A stretch of 64,000 nucleotides of DNA, from positions 62,001 through 126,000 of the forward strand of contig JAVYIG010004947.1 in assembly GCA_035222895.1 (NCBI GenBank), in the 5' to 3' direction. Shown one piece after another: positions 11,904 through 22,504 of this stretch. Every line of letters begins with the position of its first letter. Within the stretch, counting starts at the first letter, position 1. This stretch comes from Strongylocentrotus droebachiensis (taxonomy: Eukaryota > Echinodermata > Echinoidea > Camarodonta > Strongylocentrotidae). The notes beneath the pieces are model-generated. The model was not told the origin of the DNA and ran no database searches. It saw only the letters and a list, made by a program, of their open reading frames with translations. The position numbers and the translations under genes are program-made.

Positions 11904-12229
11904 TTAAAACTACTTGATCAGACTCCAGACGTTCAACCCTTATAGTTCACGGTTAGCATATATGTTCTAAATGACCCCGCATTTCCACATATCTCAAAAC
12001 ATGAAGAGGTTCCACCTTCTATATTTTGAAATAATCTCTACTACGGCGATGGAGGTGCTACATAAATAGCCTTTGTTTTCCCTTTTCAGAGAATACTTCC
12101 ACATGTGTATCAAGGAGTGCAATGTTTGTGTATAGATGAATAATGATTACATAATTTTCATGAGCACGTATCCAGTATTTTATCTGCTTATGCTCAGACT
12201 GCAACCGTGAACTGGCTTATAAGAACAGC

Positions 12230-12370
12230 AAAAGCAAAAGATTTCACGATGCCAGTGTCAATCAAAAGAACCACGAATTGCTAACAACGAAAACAAAGGC
12301 CCAAGACTAATACACTAGAGCTTGCTTTGGCAGGTTTACCCTTTATGCAGAAGTATGATTAATTTTATCC
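12230..12370 (-). pseudogene. Decayed copy of transporter exon 1 inside intron 2 of copy A
   Basis: Read on the minus strand, this stretch resembles exon 1 at 27565-27760. Pieces read KASSSVLVLGL and, after a stop, FVVLLIDTGIVKS, against MARESSSGWSWGW and FVVLFLDSGIAKS in the intact exon. Stops and frame changes rule out function. The same decayed exon sits at the matching position of copy B (47620-47750), so decay began before the segmental duplication. Confidence 0.7.
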
Positions 12371-12569
12371 AATCCAAAATATATTTTAAAGTTTAGGCCT
12401 AGCGCTCTTAATGTATAGAATGTTTAACAGGCGACAAGGTCTTATTACGCAATGTACGCCTTATAACATCATCACCTAATTTGGGACGTTAAATTGGGGG
12501 AACTGGTTGGATGGGCTTGACAGACGGGCCTTAAACTGTACATAATATAGGGAGCGGATTACAAGAAAA

Positions 12570-13005
12570 ACTAACGAAAGACTTACTGATGGCTGATCGT
12601 CAACGAAACGGAGTTAAGTCTTTTGTTAACTCTGTTTGTTGCTACGGCAGGCAGCCAGCGAAAACGAACTCGTTTAATCAAATTATGGAAATTCAAGCAT
12701 TACTTTAAACAAACAGAACTTTGTTATTCCTGACTTATATTTCCTGATTGAGGTGTCATATGAATTAAAGGGGAGAAAATGAACCTTCTAGGAATGTGAT
12801 TTTCTCTTTGAAATTCAGATACCACCCGCCAAATAACTTTCTGGTACCCTTCTTCAATTTAGTTTAAATCACTCATGCGTGAAATATGCATCATCTAAGG
12901 ATCTTAGCTCTACAAATATGTGTAATTTATTAGTTATTATTGTAATTAAGTTATGATAAAACATCGATAATTTTTTTTTTTTTTTTTGGGGGGGGGGGCG
13001 CACTG
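12570..13005. repeat. Dispersed repeat ending in a GCGCACTGT-type terminus
   Basis: A block shared with 19200-19778 and partly with 26335-26458. Common tracts are AAAACATCGATAAT near the end and a terminal GGGACGCACTGT in the other copies, here broken by a T/G homopolymer at about 12969-12999. The terminus resembles those of Tc1/mariner-type elements. That assignment is only suggestive. Non-coding. Confidence 0.5.
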
Positions 13006-13212
13006 TTTAACAAAAAATGGATTGATAGGTCATATATCAATTTGCCGATATTATGTCGTCATGGGTTCATTGTTTCATGCATTGTATATATAAGACTATT
13101 GTCCAAGTTTAAGACGGAGTATGGTCACACATATAGAAAACATATTTCCTAACTCAAAAAACTTCTAAAACATTTCTTGAGGCAAGTAGGATAATGATAG
13201 TTCACTGATCTT

Positions 13213-13370
13213 GGCCCTGTTGCATAAACATTACCATTGGTGGTAACTTTGCCATCAATGGCAACTACCATGGTAACAGGGCTCAACAGCGAATCAAAAT
13301 CAAGGTTTCAATGGTAGTTACCATTGATGGCAAAGTTACTATCCATGGTAAGTTGTGTGCAACGGGGTCC
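13213..13370. repeat. Palindromic element in intron 2 (copy A)
   Basis: About 158 bp whose halves are inverted copies: GTTGCATAAACATTACCATT and ACTACCATGGTAACAGGG on the left, and their near reverse complements on the right (ending GTGTGCAACGGGGTCC). The same element is in copy B at 48413-48570, so it predates the duplication. Non-coding MITE-like element. Confidence 0.7.
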
Positions 13371-13456
13371 TGACTCTCTACCTACCATGTATGGCACACA
13401 ATGAGCTACATATTAATATTCGATTACATAGCTAAACTACAAGATATTTAGCTTAC

Positions 13457-13597
13457 CTGATACAGCGAGACAGACTCCTACAGTGACTGTGTTTTTGAAG
13501 AAAGTGCTGGCAATAATAAATGATCCACACAACAATCCACCTAACATAGCGACAAAACGATGGTTGATCTTCGGCAGAACGAGTGTTACAACTGGAC
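13457..13597 (-). CDS. Monocarboxylate-transporter-like gene, copy A, exon 2
   Basis: A 141-bp phase-1 exon between acceptor ATATCAG (13598-13604) and donor GTAAGC (13451-13456) on the minus strand. Entering with one base from exon 1, it reads PVVTLVLPKINHRFVAMLGG and continues LLCGSFIIASTFFKNTVTVG to VCLAVS. This fits the region from the second to fourth helices of SLC16 transporters, where a V-x-L-x-x-R/N-x-G/H-x-R-x-VAMLGG-type motif is characteristic. Joined to exon 1 it gives LMYLLCPVVTL, and joined to exon 3 it gives CLAVSGAGLSMTY, both without frame loss. The copy B counterpart (48655-48795) is also open. Confidence 0.87.
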
Positions 13598-14961
13598 CTG
13601 ATATATTGACAAAATAATAAGAAGAACAAATACTATATTACCAAATTCAAACATGAAACCATATAAGGTAAGCACGTGTAAAAGTAAACACTGTTTTCAG
13701 AAACGTTCACGAATTCCCCATTCATGAAAATACGATTACATCTCTCTTTTGTATCCTTCCTTCGCTAAGATCGGATATCTTCGGCACTGTGAGTCTGCCG
13801 AAGTTCCATAAATGGCTTTCTATAGGTCTTTTTTTGGGGGGGGGGTGGGAGGTTCTTAGATGTTGTCAAGTGGATTTTGCTGCCCGAATATAAGGTGACG
13901 ATTACCCAAGTAAATTATGGGGAATTCGAAATTCAAGGTGGTCGAGAAGGAGGGCTGGGAAGAGGAGGGCCAGGGAAAGGAGAAGAAGGAGGTGGAGAGA
14001 AAAAGAGAGAAGTAGATGAGAGAAGGGGGCGGTGTAGCTCAAGTGAAGTTTGCTCGCTATTTACAGAAGAAAGCTAATCATTTTGTCGCGCGTTATGATT
14101 TCATTTGATTTGATTAATTGATTTCTATATCATATTTCAAACATACATATTTTAAACATACATAATTTCCATCATTTGGAACATCTGATGCATCACGCCA
14201 CTTTCCGGTGGCAAAGCACAGCTTTGCACCCTGATCGTGGAATTTATTTTCCCCGGTTGGATTTATCATCATCATCATCACCATCGATATACGGGGGGGG
14301 GGGCGTCTTTTTGTAACCTAACCTTGCCATCCTATCGCTGCATTTCATTGGCTCAAAAGGAACCACGCGTCATGCGCAAGTCATAAATATTCATGATACG
14401 CACGCACACAAACAAAAATCGATGCGATACTTTATCAAATAATGAGGTTTGATACACAAATTACAAGTGCAAATATATATATTTACTTAAAATGAATATC
14501 ATCGCGAGACAATCGGAAAGCTTACCGTAAACAAATGACTACGCAGGTCTTAAATTGTCCATAATCATTGCGACATACTGGTTAAGTCCAGAATCTGGCC
14601 GCTTTAATTTTGATCTCCGCAACACCATACCAACGCAAATATTGTTATATTCAAATATTAATATGCAGCGCATGATTGGCTAGGTTAGTTTTTAAAAAGG
14701 TCGCATACGGAGTGAGTTCAATTGACAGTTTACGACTTAAAACGGAGTGCACAATGCGTTGTTGTCAGGTTACATACAATTCTATCAACAAATGTACGTA
14801 ATTTGACAATGTGTTACTCTTTTTTTTTTGTACGTGTATATTTTGTATTTTCTCAATCATCTGTAGTATAATATATCAATTATTATAATAAACATTTCCA
14901 TATTTACTATTGTAATTATCGTTTAGGAAAAGCATGCATAGCAACATTCAATACTACTACG
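13598..14961. other. Intron 1 sequence of copy A, no exon seen
   Basis: This is the proximal part of the 13.97-kb intron between exon 1 (27565-27760) and exon 2. Homology to copy B ends near 13790. A purine-rich tract lies at 13935-14030, and a microsatellite of CAT units at about 14265-14282. I see nothing with coding signal. Confidence 0.5.
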
Positions 14962-15304
14962 TAAAGGCCCGGTCCCACTGCACTTACGGATGCAAAGAGG
15001 ATGTAAAACATAAAAAAATCTTGCCATCCGTTGGAAAACGCTATGCATCCGTTCCGTACTCATCGCATACGTGTTTCATACGCTCTATCCATCGAGCATC
15101 CGTCCACTGTGATTTCATCCGCGCAAAAAGTTTTGAGCTGCACCAAACTTTTAGAACGGATGAACTTCCGCCGTGTACGATGTAATTCCGCGACAAATAC
15201 GAGCAACAAACGTTCTATGTCCGTTATCATCCGTTAAACGTCTGCTGTATCCTCTCTGCATCATCTGGGCATCCTCGCAACTCACATTCGCTGCAGCCAC
15301 TGGC

Positions 15305-15670
15305 GTACTGGTGGGGGGGGGGGGGGGCTTGGGGGCGCCAGCCCCCCCCCCCCCCCCCAAATAAAATTGAACCATGACTTATTTTCACAAGTAATGTATA
15401 AATATTCGTGATATCACATGATTTTCAACAAAATGCTATAGTTTCTCCATTATTTCTTGCAAACTGACCCATTCCCAAATAGCCAGGAAGAGCATGTATG
15501 TTGTTTATAGTCACTAAGGGCCTTATAGTGGCCACTAACAGTAACACTAATTCCTTTCCAGAAGCTACTGTGCGAAGCACGGTACTGTCGGGAGATAACA
15601 TGCTACCCACCACTCGGGCTGAGCATGCACAGATTTGCGAACGAACGTTCAATACTTACACCATGTAACA
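15305..15670. repeat. Nested poly-G-ended repeat, inverted copy of 38360-38640
   Basis: Starts with GGCGTACTGGTGGGG and a G/C homopolymer. The tract to 15670 (GATATCACATGATTTTCAAC, TAGCCAGGAAGAGCATGT) recurs in reverse complement at 38360-38640, and partly at 36097-36125. It sits inside the TAA-flanked element, so it is younger than it. Non-coding. Confidence 0.6.
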
Positions 15671-15704
15671 CTGCACATATACCGTTAAGGGGCCCATGCA
15701 GTGG

Positions 15705-16245
15705 GGGGAATTGAATTCAGACAAGATTAAGAGTAGAGAACGGTACAACGAATCGTCTTAATCTTTCTCTAATAATTAATGAAACACAAAAATGATTTCA
15801 GACAAGGATTAAGAGTAATAATTAAATGAAACAACAAAGCTTCCGCGCTTCGCGTGGGAGGGGGGAACTGAATTAAGTCAAAGACACAATAAAACGATTC
15901 GTCTTCTTTCCCTAATAATTTAATGAAACGTAAAAGCTTCAGCGCTTCGCGCAGGATGAGCGAAAATGAATTCAGACAAGGATTAAGAGTAATAATGTAT
16001 TAAACGTCTAAGCTTCCGCGCTTAGCACGGGAGGGGGGGGGAACTGAATTCAGACTAGGATTAAGAGTCGGGACCGGTACAATGAATCGTCTTCTTTCTA
16101 TAATAATTAAATGAAACGTCATAGCTTCCGCGCTTTGCGCGGGAGGGGCGAAACGAGCTTTAAGAGTTGAGAACAGTACAACGGATCGTCTTCTTTCTCT
16201 AATAATTTAATGAAGTGTAAAAGCTTCCGCGCGGGAGGGGAAAAC
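15705..16245. repeat. Tandem array of about 85-125-bp units
   Basis: At least four irregular repeats containing GAATTCAGACAAGATTAAGA, AATCGTCTTCTTTCTCTAAT and AAGCTTCCGCGCTTCGCG-type blocks. Unit length varies through internal deletions. Non-coding. It is nested in the 14965-17411 element. Confidence 0.75.
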
Positions 16246-17007
16246 TGAAAAATAACTTAGTTCCTGGCCCCGGGTTTAAAGGGTAAAATTTGTAGACATT
16301 TGGACATTGGCATTTTTATATTTGTCGGTAATAATATTGGTGGCTCGTTTTGTCGGTAAATCTAGCAACGCCCCTGATAACGACACAGTTTATACACTCG
16401 AGATCATTTTTGCAAGTACTACTGGTGAAGTACCGACCACCGTATTTGTGCATTGTGCGGCATCAAAGCATAATTTATACAACTTCTCACGACGTGACAG
16501 ATCACTTTTCTCTAACTTCTAACTAATCCGAGGGCCTCTTTTTTCTCCATGAAGTGCCGGTGGACATTAATGCGCCAAATGTGGTTCTCAAATTGCAAAA
16601 GATCCCTACTCTTGGTAGGAGAAAGCAGTTTTACGTCATATTACTCCAGGAAGTGCCTGAAAATGCGTCTAATTTGGTTCTAAAATTGCAAATGCTTCTT
16701 ACTCTGGGAGGGGGCCAGGACCCCCTCCCAGACCCACCCCCTGCTTGGTCGCTCCGCTCCCTCGCCGTTAAAGCCTCGTTCTGTTACTTCATCGTTTTAC
16801 ATATATTTCACCTCATGCCATTTTGTGCCCCCCCCCCCCCGGTAAAAAAAAATCCTGGATCCGCCACTGATGCCCATACCCCTTGAGCTTCGGGGGCTTC
16901 GCCCCTTGATCCCCACAGGGGCTTTGCCCCTAGACCCCACTTTGAGAAACGTAATTCAGCGGGGCCTGCATGTTAGAGTGGGGTGATTCAGATTTTTCTT
17001 TTGTCAG

Positions 17008-17038
<31 letters not shown>

Positions 17039-17050
17039 AAAAACGTTTTT
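16246..17050. repeat. Poly-C-rich repeat debris within the TAA-flanked element
   Basis: Contains two short direct repeats around CTAAATTGCAAA-type tracts (16580-16700), and GGGGCTTCGCCCC-type palindromes (16885-16935). It also has long C-runs preceding AAAAAAATCCTGGATCCGCC, the terminus of the poly-G repeat family. No gene. Confidence 0.5.
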
Positions 17051-17414
17051 GCCCATTACGCTACTGGCTGCAGCTGAAAACGGAAAGAGGGAGGAAAGAT
17101 AAGGTACATGGAACGTCTATACATCGTTAGTAGCACGGAAATTGAAAGGATGTAAGCGTATGCATCTCGTATATAAAGTATTCAAAGCTGTCATCCACTT
17201 CCATCCGCTTTCATCCGCTAGGCTTCCGATGAACGTCCGTTTAACATCCCCGCTACATACTACCCACGTCCGTTATTTTCCGTTCAGTTTTCGCAAATTG
17301 TGTCCATTTCTGAAGCGGATGAAAACGGATAGAGCCAACCGCGAAATTTTGCTCGTCCTCTGTGTCCTTTATGCATACGTTTTGTGTCCATCGGCCAGTG
17401 GGACCGGGCCTTAA

Positions 17415-19199
17415 GGCGCATTCATGAGTACTGTCACAATGCGTTATATAGACACATGTAAGTGCATATGTATCATGAAAGCCATATTTTGACTACAAGC
17501 GCTGCCGCAAAATCCCCTCTAGCGCCATCTCAGGTCATCTTTAGCAATGTGGTCCAGTAACTTGCTGCTTATAGCTCACAGAACTGAAAAGTAGACGTAT
17601 TTTCCAGTTGTGTGTTAAAGCTGCGTTGTAATGAGTCATCTGTCTGCGAAGAGGAAATTAGGTATTGAGGTACGGAACACTGCTGGCAAGTTGACCACTA
17701 GATGGCGCTCTGCAATAAACAGTACCAGTGCCATTGATTAGGAAAGTTTGGCCAACCCGGTTAGGGTTGGACACAATATGGCGACTACTGCTTTGTTGGG
17801 CAACCACGCTATCATTGATGCGTACGGTCTTGAAAATCAACAAGACGGAGAAAATTCTGGTTCGTGCATGCGCAGATTGTTTTTTCGCTCGCGTTACCTT
17901 CGTCTTTGCCTTCCGTCTCGTTTGCTAAAGCACCTTGTTGTCGTCTCCTTGAGTGGGACTTTAAGGACTATATGCTGCTACGCCTCAAACCAATGAAATC
18001 TTCAATTACATCATGGCTAGTTTTCGATTTATCAGAGCTTTTTGTTAATTGGTGAAAACTTTGGAAACAAGAAGGCGGAGAGATTATTCGACCAATGACA
18101 ATCATTTTATAATCAGCCTTGACGTTAAGATTTGAAGTATCCAGATCTGCTCGCCCCAATTTAATACGTTGGCGCATTCAGATGTTATTGGCGTTTGAAC
18201 ATGACCGTGCACACGTATCAACACAAAATTGAGGCATCTGACATAGACCTCTGTCGCAGAAGTGAATGCGTATAAACAACATTCAAGAACAAAAGGCAGA
18301 TGGGTTAAAAGGTCCCCAGACATAATTTCAACTCTACAAAATAGCAGAAATTCTCCGCTTTCAAATGCGACTCGCCCCAATTTATAACGTTAATGTTAAA
18401 TTACGATATGGTCGAATCGATGCAACAATGTCATAATTCGTAGTAGTAGTTTACGTGTTGTAGCGACGTACACGAATGCGCACGCAATTTCCAAGAACAA
18501 ATGTCCAACAGTTTTCATTATGATCTTTATTCAGATACAAAATCTCGGATGTCATCATACATAATTATTTACAACAAGCAAGTCATCACATATTTGAATA
18601 CGATCAAATTATATATCTATATATACTTGGGAAAGCAGATTTAAATGCATTTTATGTAAGTCATTAATCAGCATCATCCACTTAGTAATATTCACACAAA
18701 AAATCACTAACATAACTTTTAACACAAATAAGAAATATTTCCCTATTTTTTGTTGTTGCTATATTTTTATTTAATCTATTTGCAACACTCGCATTATAAA
18801 TTGAAAATAAAGCATAATGAAGTACTAAAGTAGTATTTTCAACATGGATTGCCTTTTAAGTTAACACTTTAAAAAAAAAAATTCTCAGCTAGAGTAATTA
18901 GCATTATTCTCAATCCTTTGTGAAATACAAATCCGTTGTTGATCCATGATTCATTTCTCCATGAGTTAAAGGTGGGGTACAATTAGTTGAAAATTAAAAT
19001 GAGGCTTAACATTTTTTAGTGGCCATATGGATAAATACAATATATTTTGTTAATGCCAAAGTTAATTGCCATGCGCCCTCCCCCGGGATGACCTTTAATA
19101 TCATTGGAATGTTTACGCATGCAAGATGATAATGATGATGAAAAATATTATGAGGATGAGGATCGAGGGGGAGGATTACGATGGTAATATTAATGATGA
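17415..19199. other. Intron 1 sequence of copy A with repeat fragments, no exon seen
   Basis: A half copy of the palindromic element of 8735-8905 lies at 17720-17810 in reverse orientation. The rest is AT-rich with no coding signal or recognised RNA gene. Confidence 0.45.
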
Positions 19200-19778
19200 C
19201 TTATGATAAATGACACATATTTGGAAAGCTTAGAGCCTCCTCTTTCATTTGATGCAACTCAGTATGATGCATATTTCACGCATGAGTGATTAAAATCAAT
19301 ATGAAGAGAGAAAAATAAAGAGTCATTCGGCGGACGATATCTGAATTTCGAACAGAAAATCACATTTCTAAAAAGTTGAGTTTCTGCCTTTTCATATGAC
19401 ACCTCAATCAGGAAAAATGAGCAAGGAATTACAAAGTTCTGTTTGTTTAAAGTAGCCCTTATATTTTCATAATTTTAGCAAACAAATTTGTTTTCACTGG
19501 CTGCCTGCCGTAGCAAAAAGCAGAATTGACAAAAGACTTAACTCCGTTTCGTTGACAATCAGCCATGCATGAAGTCTTTCGCCGAATGACTCTTTATTTT
19601 TCTCTCTTCATATTGATTTCAATCACTAATGCGTGAAATATGCATTATTATGAGTTGCATCAAATGAAACAGGAGGCTCTAAGCTTTCCAAATATGTGTC
19701 ATTTATTAATTATAAATGTAATTAAGTTATGATAAAACATCGATAATTCTCGGTTTCGTTTTATCTGGGACGCACTGT
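19200..19778. repeat. Inverted-repeat element with GGGACGCACTGT end
   Basis: Arms of about 130 bp at 19205-19345 and 19585-19715 are inverted copies, sharing TCATTTGATGCAACTC and CATATTGATTT tracts. The unit continues to a terminus TCTGGGACGCACTGT at 19766-19778. Related blocks are 12570-13005 (inverted), 26335-26458 and 48060-48180. Mariner-like by terminus only. Non-coding. Confidence 0.6.
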
Positions 19779-19890
19779 ATATAAACAGATTTTGGACAGA
19801 TGTTGAGTTTAGCTTTAATAGACATGGACATGATGGAAACAAAATACAATGATGAATAAAGAAAAAAATGGTAAATGGAACGAAAAAAAA

Positions 19891-20135
19891 AGGTCACCTA
19901 CTCAATCAAGATTTATCATAACAAACCATTTAAAAAATAACCTAAAAGACATTTATAATGAAAAATATGAAGATATAAGTAAAAAGATGTTTCAACAAAA
20001 ATTAAGAAAAAAAAAAGGTCACCTACTCAATCAAGATTTATCATAACAAACCATTTAAAAAATAACCTAAAAGACATTTATAATGAAAAATATGAAGATA
20101 TAAGTAAAAAGATGTTTCAACAAAAATTAAGAATG
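19891..20135 (+). repeat. Perfect two-copy tandem duplication, 125-bp period
   Basis: A 125-bp unit starting AGGTCACCTACTCAATCAAG is repeated without visible mismatch from 20016. The A-rich unit is open in one frame for 65 codons, but the protein is only a lysine- and asparagine-rich low-complexity string. I do not call it a gene. Near-identity implies a recent duplication or an assembly effect. Confidence 0.85.
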
Positions 20136-20289
20136 TCGAAAGAAAGAGAAAACACAAATTGTAATATAAATATATCAGACAAATAAGAAGATTGTATAAC
20201 GTGAAATCATGTCAGAAAAGATGATAGAGAAAGAGAATAAATAAATGAGCATGAAATACTAAATATCAGAATGAATATAGAGCCTCATA

Positions 20290-20560
20290 CTTTGATTATG
20301 AGGTCTAGTTTTAATTTGAATGACCCGATTGCGAAAGAGGTTGCCCATAGACGAAAATGAAACCGAAATTCGCCAAAGAATTCACCTCCCACTCAACATT
20401 GGCAAAATTGAATGACCCTTACGCATTTCAAAATTGACTGAAGCAAGCTTTAATTTGAATGTGCATGCTTAGAAAATTCGGTGACTCGAAACGAAATTGA
20501 ATGCAACAAGTTTGAAAATGAAACAGGGGAGCAACGAGTGGAGAGAATTTGCTCGAACAT
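20290..20560. repeat. Degenerate repeats of TTTGAATGCCCG type
   Basis: Loosely repeated TTTAATTTGAATGxCCG and AAATTGAATG motifs. Similar ones occur at 41975-42235. Non-coding. A GTA/TAATGATGATG microsatellite follows at about 20635-20700. Confidence 0.45.
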
Positions 20561-20779
20561 AAATGCACGTTAATGAAATTGATTGCTGCTTTTACGAAAT
20601 TGGCCGGGAAAACCTATATTACTTATATACTTCTACTAATACTACTACTAGTAGTAGTAGTAATAATGATGATGATAATGAAAATGATAATAATAAAACA
20701 ATAATAACAATAGTAATATTGATTATAATGATAATTACTATTATATTGAATGGCATAATAATAGGAGGAACTAGACTTT

Positions 20780-22232
20780 AATTCGTCACTTTGACGAATT
20801 AGGTGATACGTGCTATTTTGTTATCATGAAAGTGTGCCGATGATGATCTCATGATAATGATCATAAATACGATAAAGACCATGATTAAGAGTGGTATAGC
20901 GCCCCCTTCAGGTATTCGATAGAGATTTGTAGAATCAGGATTTCAGAAAAAAAGTCGCCTAACACGCAAACTAAGAAAATTCTGACATGTCGCCTTTAAT
21001 TGAAATTTCCACTATAATGATGTCATCAAAATGATAAATAATGTACGTTGATCTTGTAGATAATTATCTTAGCTACACCGTATCATAATTTGGGAGAAAA
21101 TAGAGCACGAATAAGCTAGATAGCGCTCAAAGATCAATGTCATGTAGATTCATGATGTGAACGAAATTCACCTTCCATAGGCAAAACACGCAAATTGAGA
21201 AAATTCTGACATGTGGCCTTTAATTAAATTTTGTACTATGACGACGTCAAAGAAATGAAAAGTAGTGTGTTTTGATCTTGTAGTCAATTGCCTCAACTAC
21301 GGGATACCGAAATTTGGACGAAAAATCAGTCAAAATTATGAGAAATACACTAAATTTTCCATAAATATAATGACGTCATAATATGCATTTTTGTATTTTG
21401 ACTTCCAAGGCCATTATGATGACGTCAAGATGTGTTTAATGGCCAAATGAGATATGAAATCATATCTCCGACTCATACTCTATCTAAATATGAAAAAAGA
21501 ATGGCAGTTCTTATTCATCCCGATGTACTTTTTATAGGCATGTTTTTGCCCATATATGCTATGTAATACATGATTTTGCGCGCGCGGATATTTATCTTGG
21601 ACGGACGCTCATTCCATTATTAATAGTGATAAAGAGATGAACATGGTATCAAATTGTTCAGAAAAATATGAGAAATATCCTGTCAAAACAAATATACAAG
21701 GAATTATTTTTCGTTCGGCCGTGACAAACGAAAACGTGCAAAAATGCGTGTTTTGCGCGATTTTTTATGAAATGCTTATAATGGCCTGAAACGTATGCAA
21801 AACAATTTTTAAACGATTTTGAGCAATTTAAAATTTTACGCGCGCGTTAACGCGCGCACGTACGCGTACGCGCATTTTTGCGCGCATTTATTGACCTGAA
21901 ATTGACCGGACAGATATTGATCTTAATCCTGATAATTATAAATGAGAAATTCCTTTCCGTTATGAAGATATGATCATAAGTTGATTTTCACAAAATGGCG
22001 CCTGGATGACGTCACGATAACTTTGACTCTCTAAAAAGTCACGCAGTTCTAAGTTAGACTAAGATCTATCATCATGGCAAGTTTCATGATAATGGCTTTA
22101 TTCAGTCTTGAGATATCCTGCGAACAAATTCGAGGAAGAATAATAATAAATAATAAATAATAAATAAATAAATAAATAATAAAAATCTTGACGAAATCAA
22201 AAGGTGATACGTATATTTCATACGTATCACCT
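20780..22232. mobile_element. Unclassified 1.43-kb non-coding element with hairpin ends
   Basis: The left end carries a perfect 21-nt hairpin (20780-20800, AATTCGTCACTTTGACGAATT) next to AGGTGATACGTG. The right end carries a perfect hairpin at 22202-22232 (AGGTGATACGTATAT and its complement). AGGTGATACGT at 20801 and ACGTATCACCT at 22222-22232 are therefore inverted terminal repeats. Inside are a diverged direct duplication (20945-21090 against 21185-21330, sharing AAATTCTGACATGT and TTGATCTTGTAG), several TGACGTCA-like sites, and a CG-dinucleotide-rich tract of GCGCGC runs (21835-21890). No frame of useful length is open. I do not recognise the family. A target-site duplication is not clear. 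Confidence 0.55.
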
Positions 22233-22349
22233 AATAAAAAACAATAAAGCAATATTATAAAAAGTAGGAAGGAGTAGAAGAGTAACAGAATAATTTCGGC
22301 TTCTACTCTACTACAGCCTTACAAAGTGGTAAAAAAAAAAGATATATTC

Positions 22350-22447
22350 AACAATCCCCCTTTCATAGTTTCATAGTTATACATCTCAACTATTTTTTTT
22401 AAAAACAATTTTTTGGGGGCCAGAAGCGCGTTTCCTCATATAGGGTA
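22350..22447. repeat. Partial copy of the 24.25/25.9-kb repeat
   Basis: CATAGTTATACATCTCAACT to CTCATATAGGGTAT matches 24285-24370 and 25950-26030. It ends directly where the interrupted copy begins at 22448. Confidence 0.6.
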
Positions 22448-22504
22448 TGCTCATATATTTTAAATATGAGAAACTGTTTTTATTTTGTTTATTTGACCTA
22501 CATG

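Larger units (their letters stand above)
11904..13456 (-). other. Remainder of intron 2 of transporter copy A
   Basis: Contains a decayed exon-1 copy (12230-12370), a dispersed block (12570-13000) related in inverted orientation to 19200-19570, and a palindromic element (13213-13370). The tract 11935-12220 is present inverted at 31222-31510 and in part at 28140-28290. Apart from these I see no exon. Confidence 0.6.
14965..17411. mobile_element. TAA-flanked terminal-inverted-repeat element with nested inserts
   Basis: The left end AGGCCCGGTCCCACTG and the right end CAGTGGGACCGGGCCT are inverted copies. They are flanked by TAA at 14962-14964 and 17412-14414 (that is, 17412-17414). Both ends continue inward with repeated CATCCG/CGGATG motifs (15040-15180 and 17190-17340). 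A 3-bp TWA-type duplication is typical of PIF/Harbinger transposition. The centre (about 15305-17050) is foreign: poly-G ended repeats and a tandem array. No transposase is present, so it is non-autonomous. Confidence 0.7.

Noticed and set aside
13877-14077. Glycine/glutamate-rich frame
   Set aside because: It translates a purine-rich tract in an intron.
19849-20046. Lysine-rich 65-codon frame
   Set aside because: It is an A-rich tandem duplication with no recognisable domain.
20780-22232. Helitron (hairpin near a CTRR end)
   Set aside because: The end hairpin includes the terminus instead of lying about 10 nt inside it, the ends are inverted repeats, and no helicase or rolling-circle motif is present.
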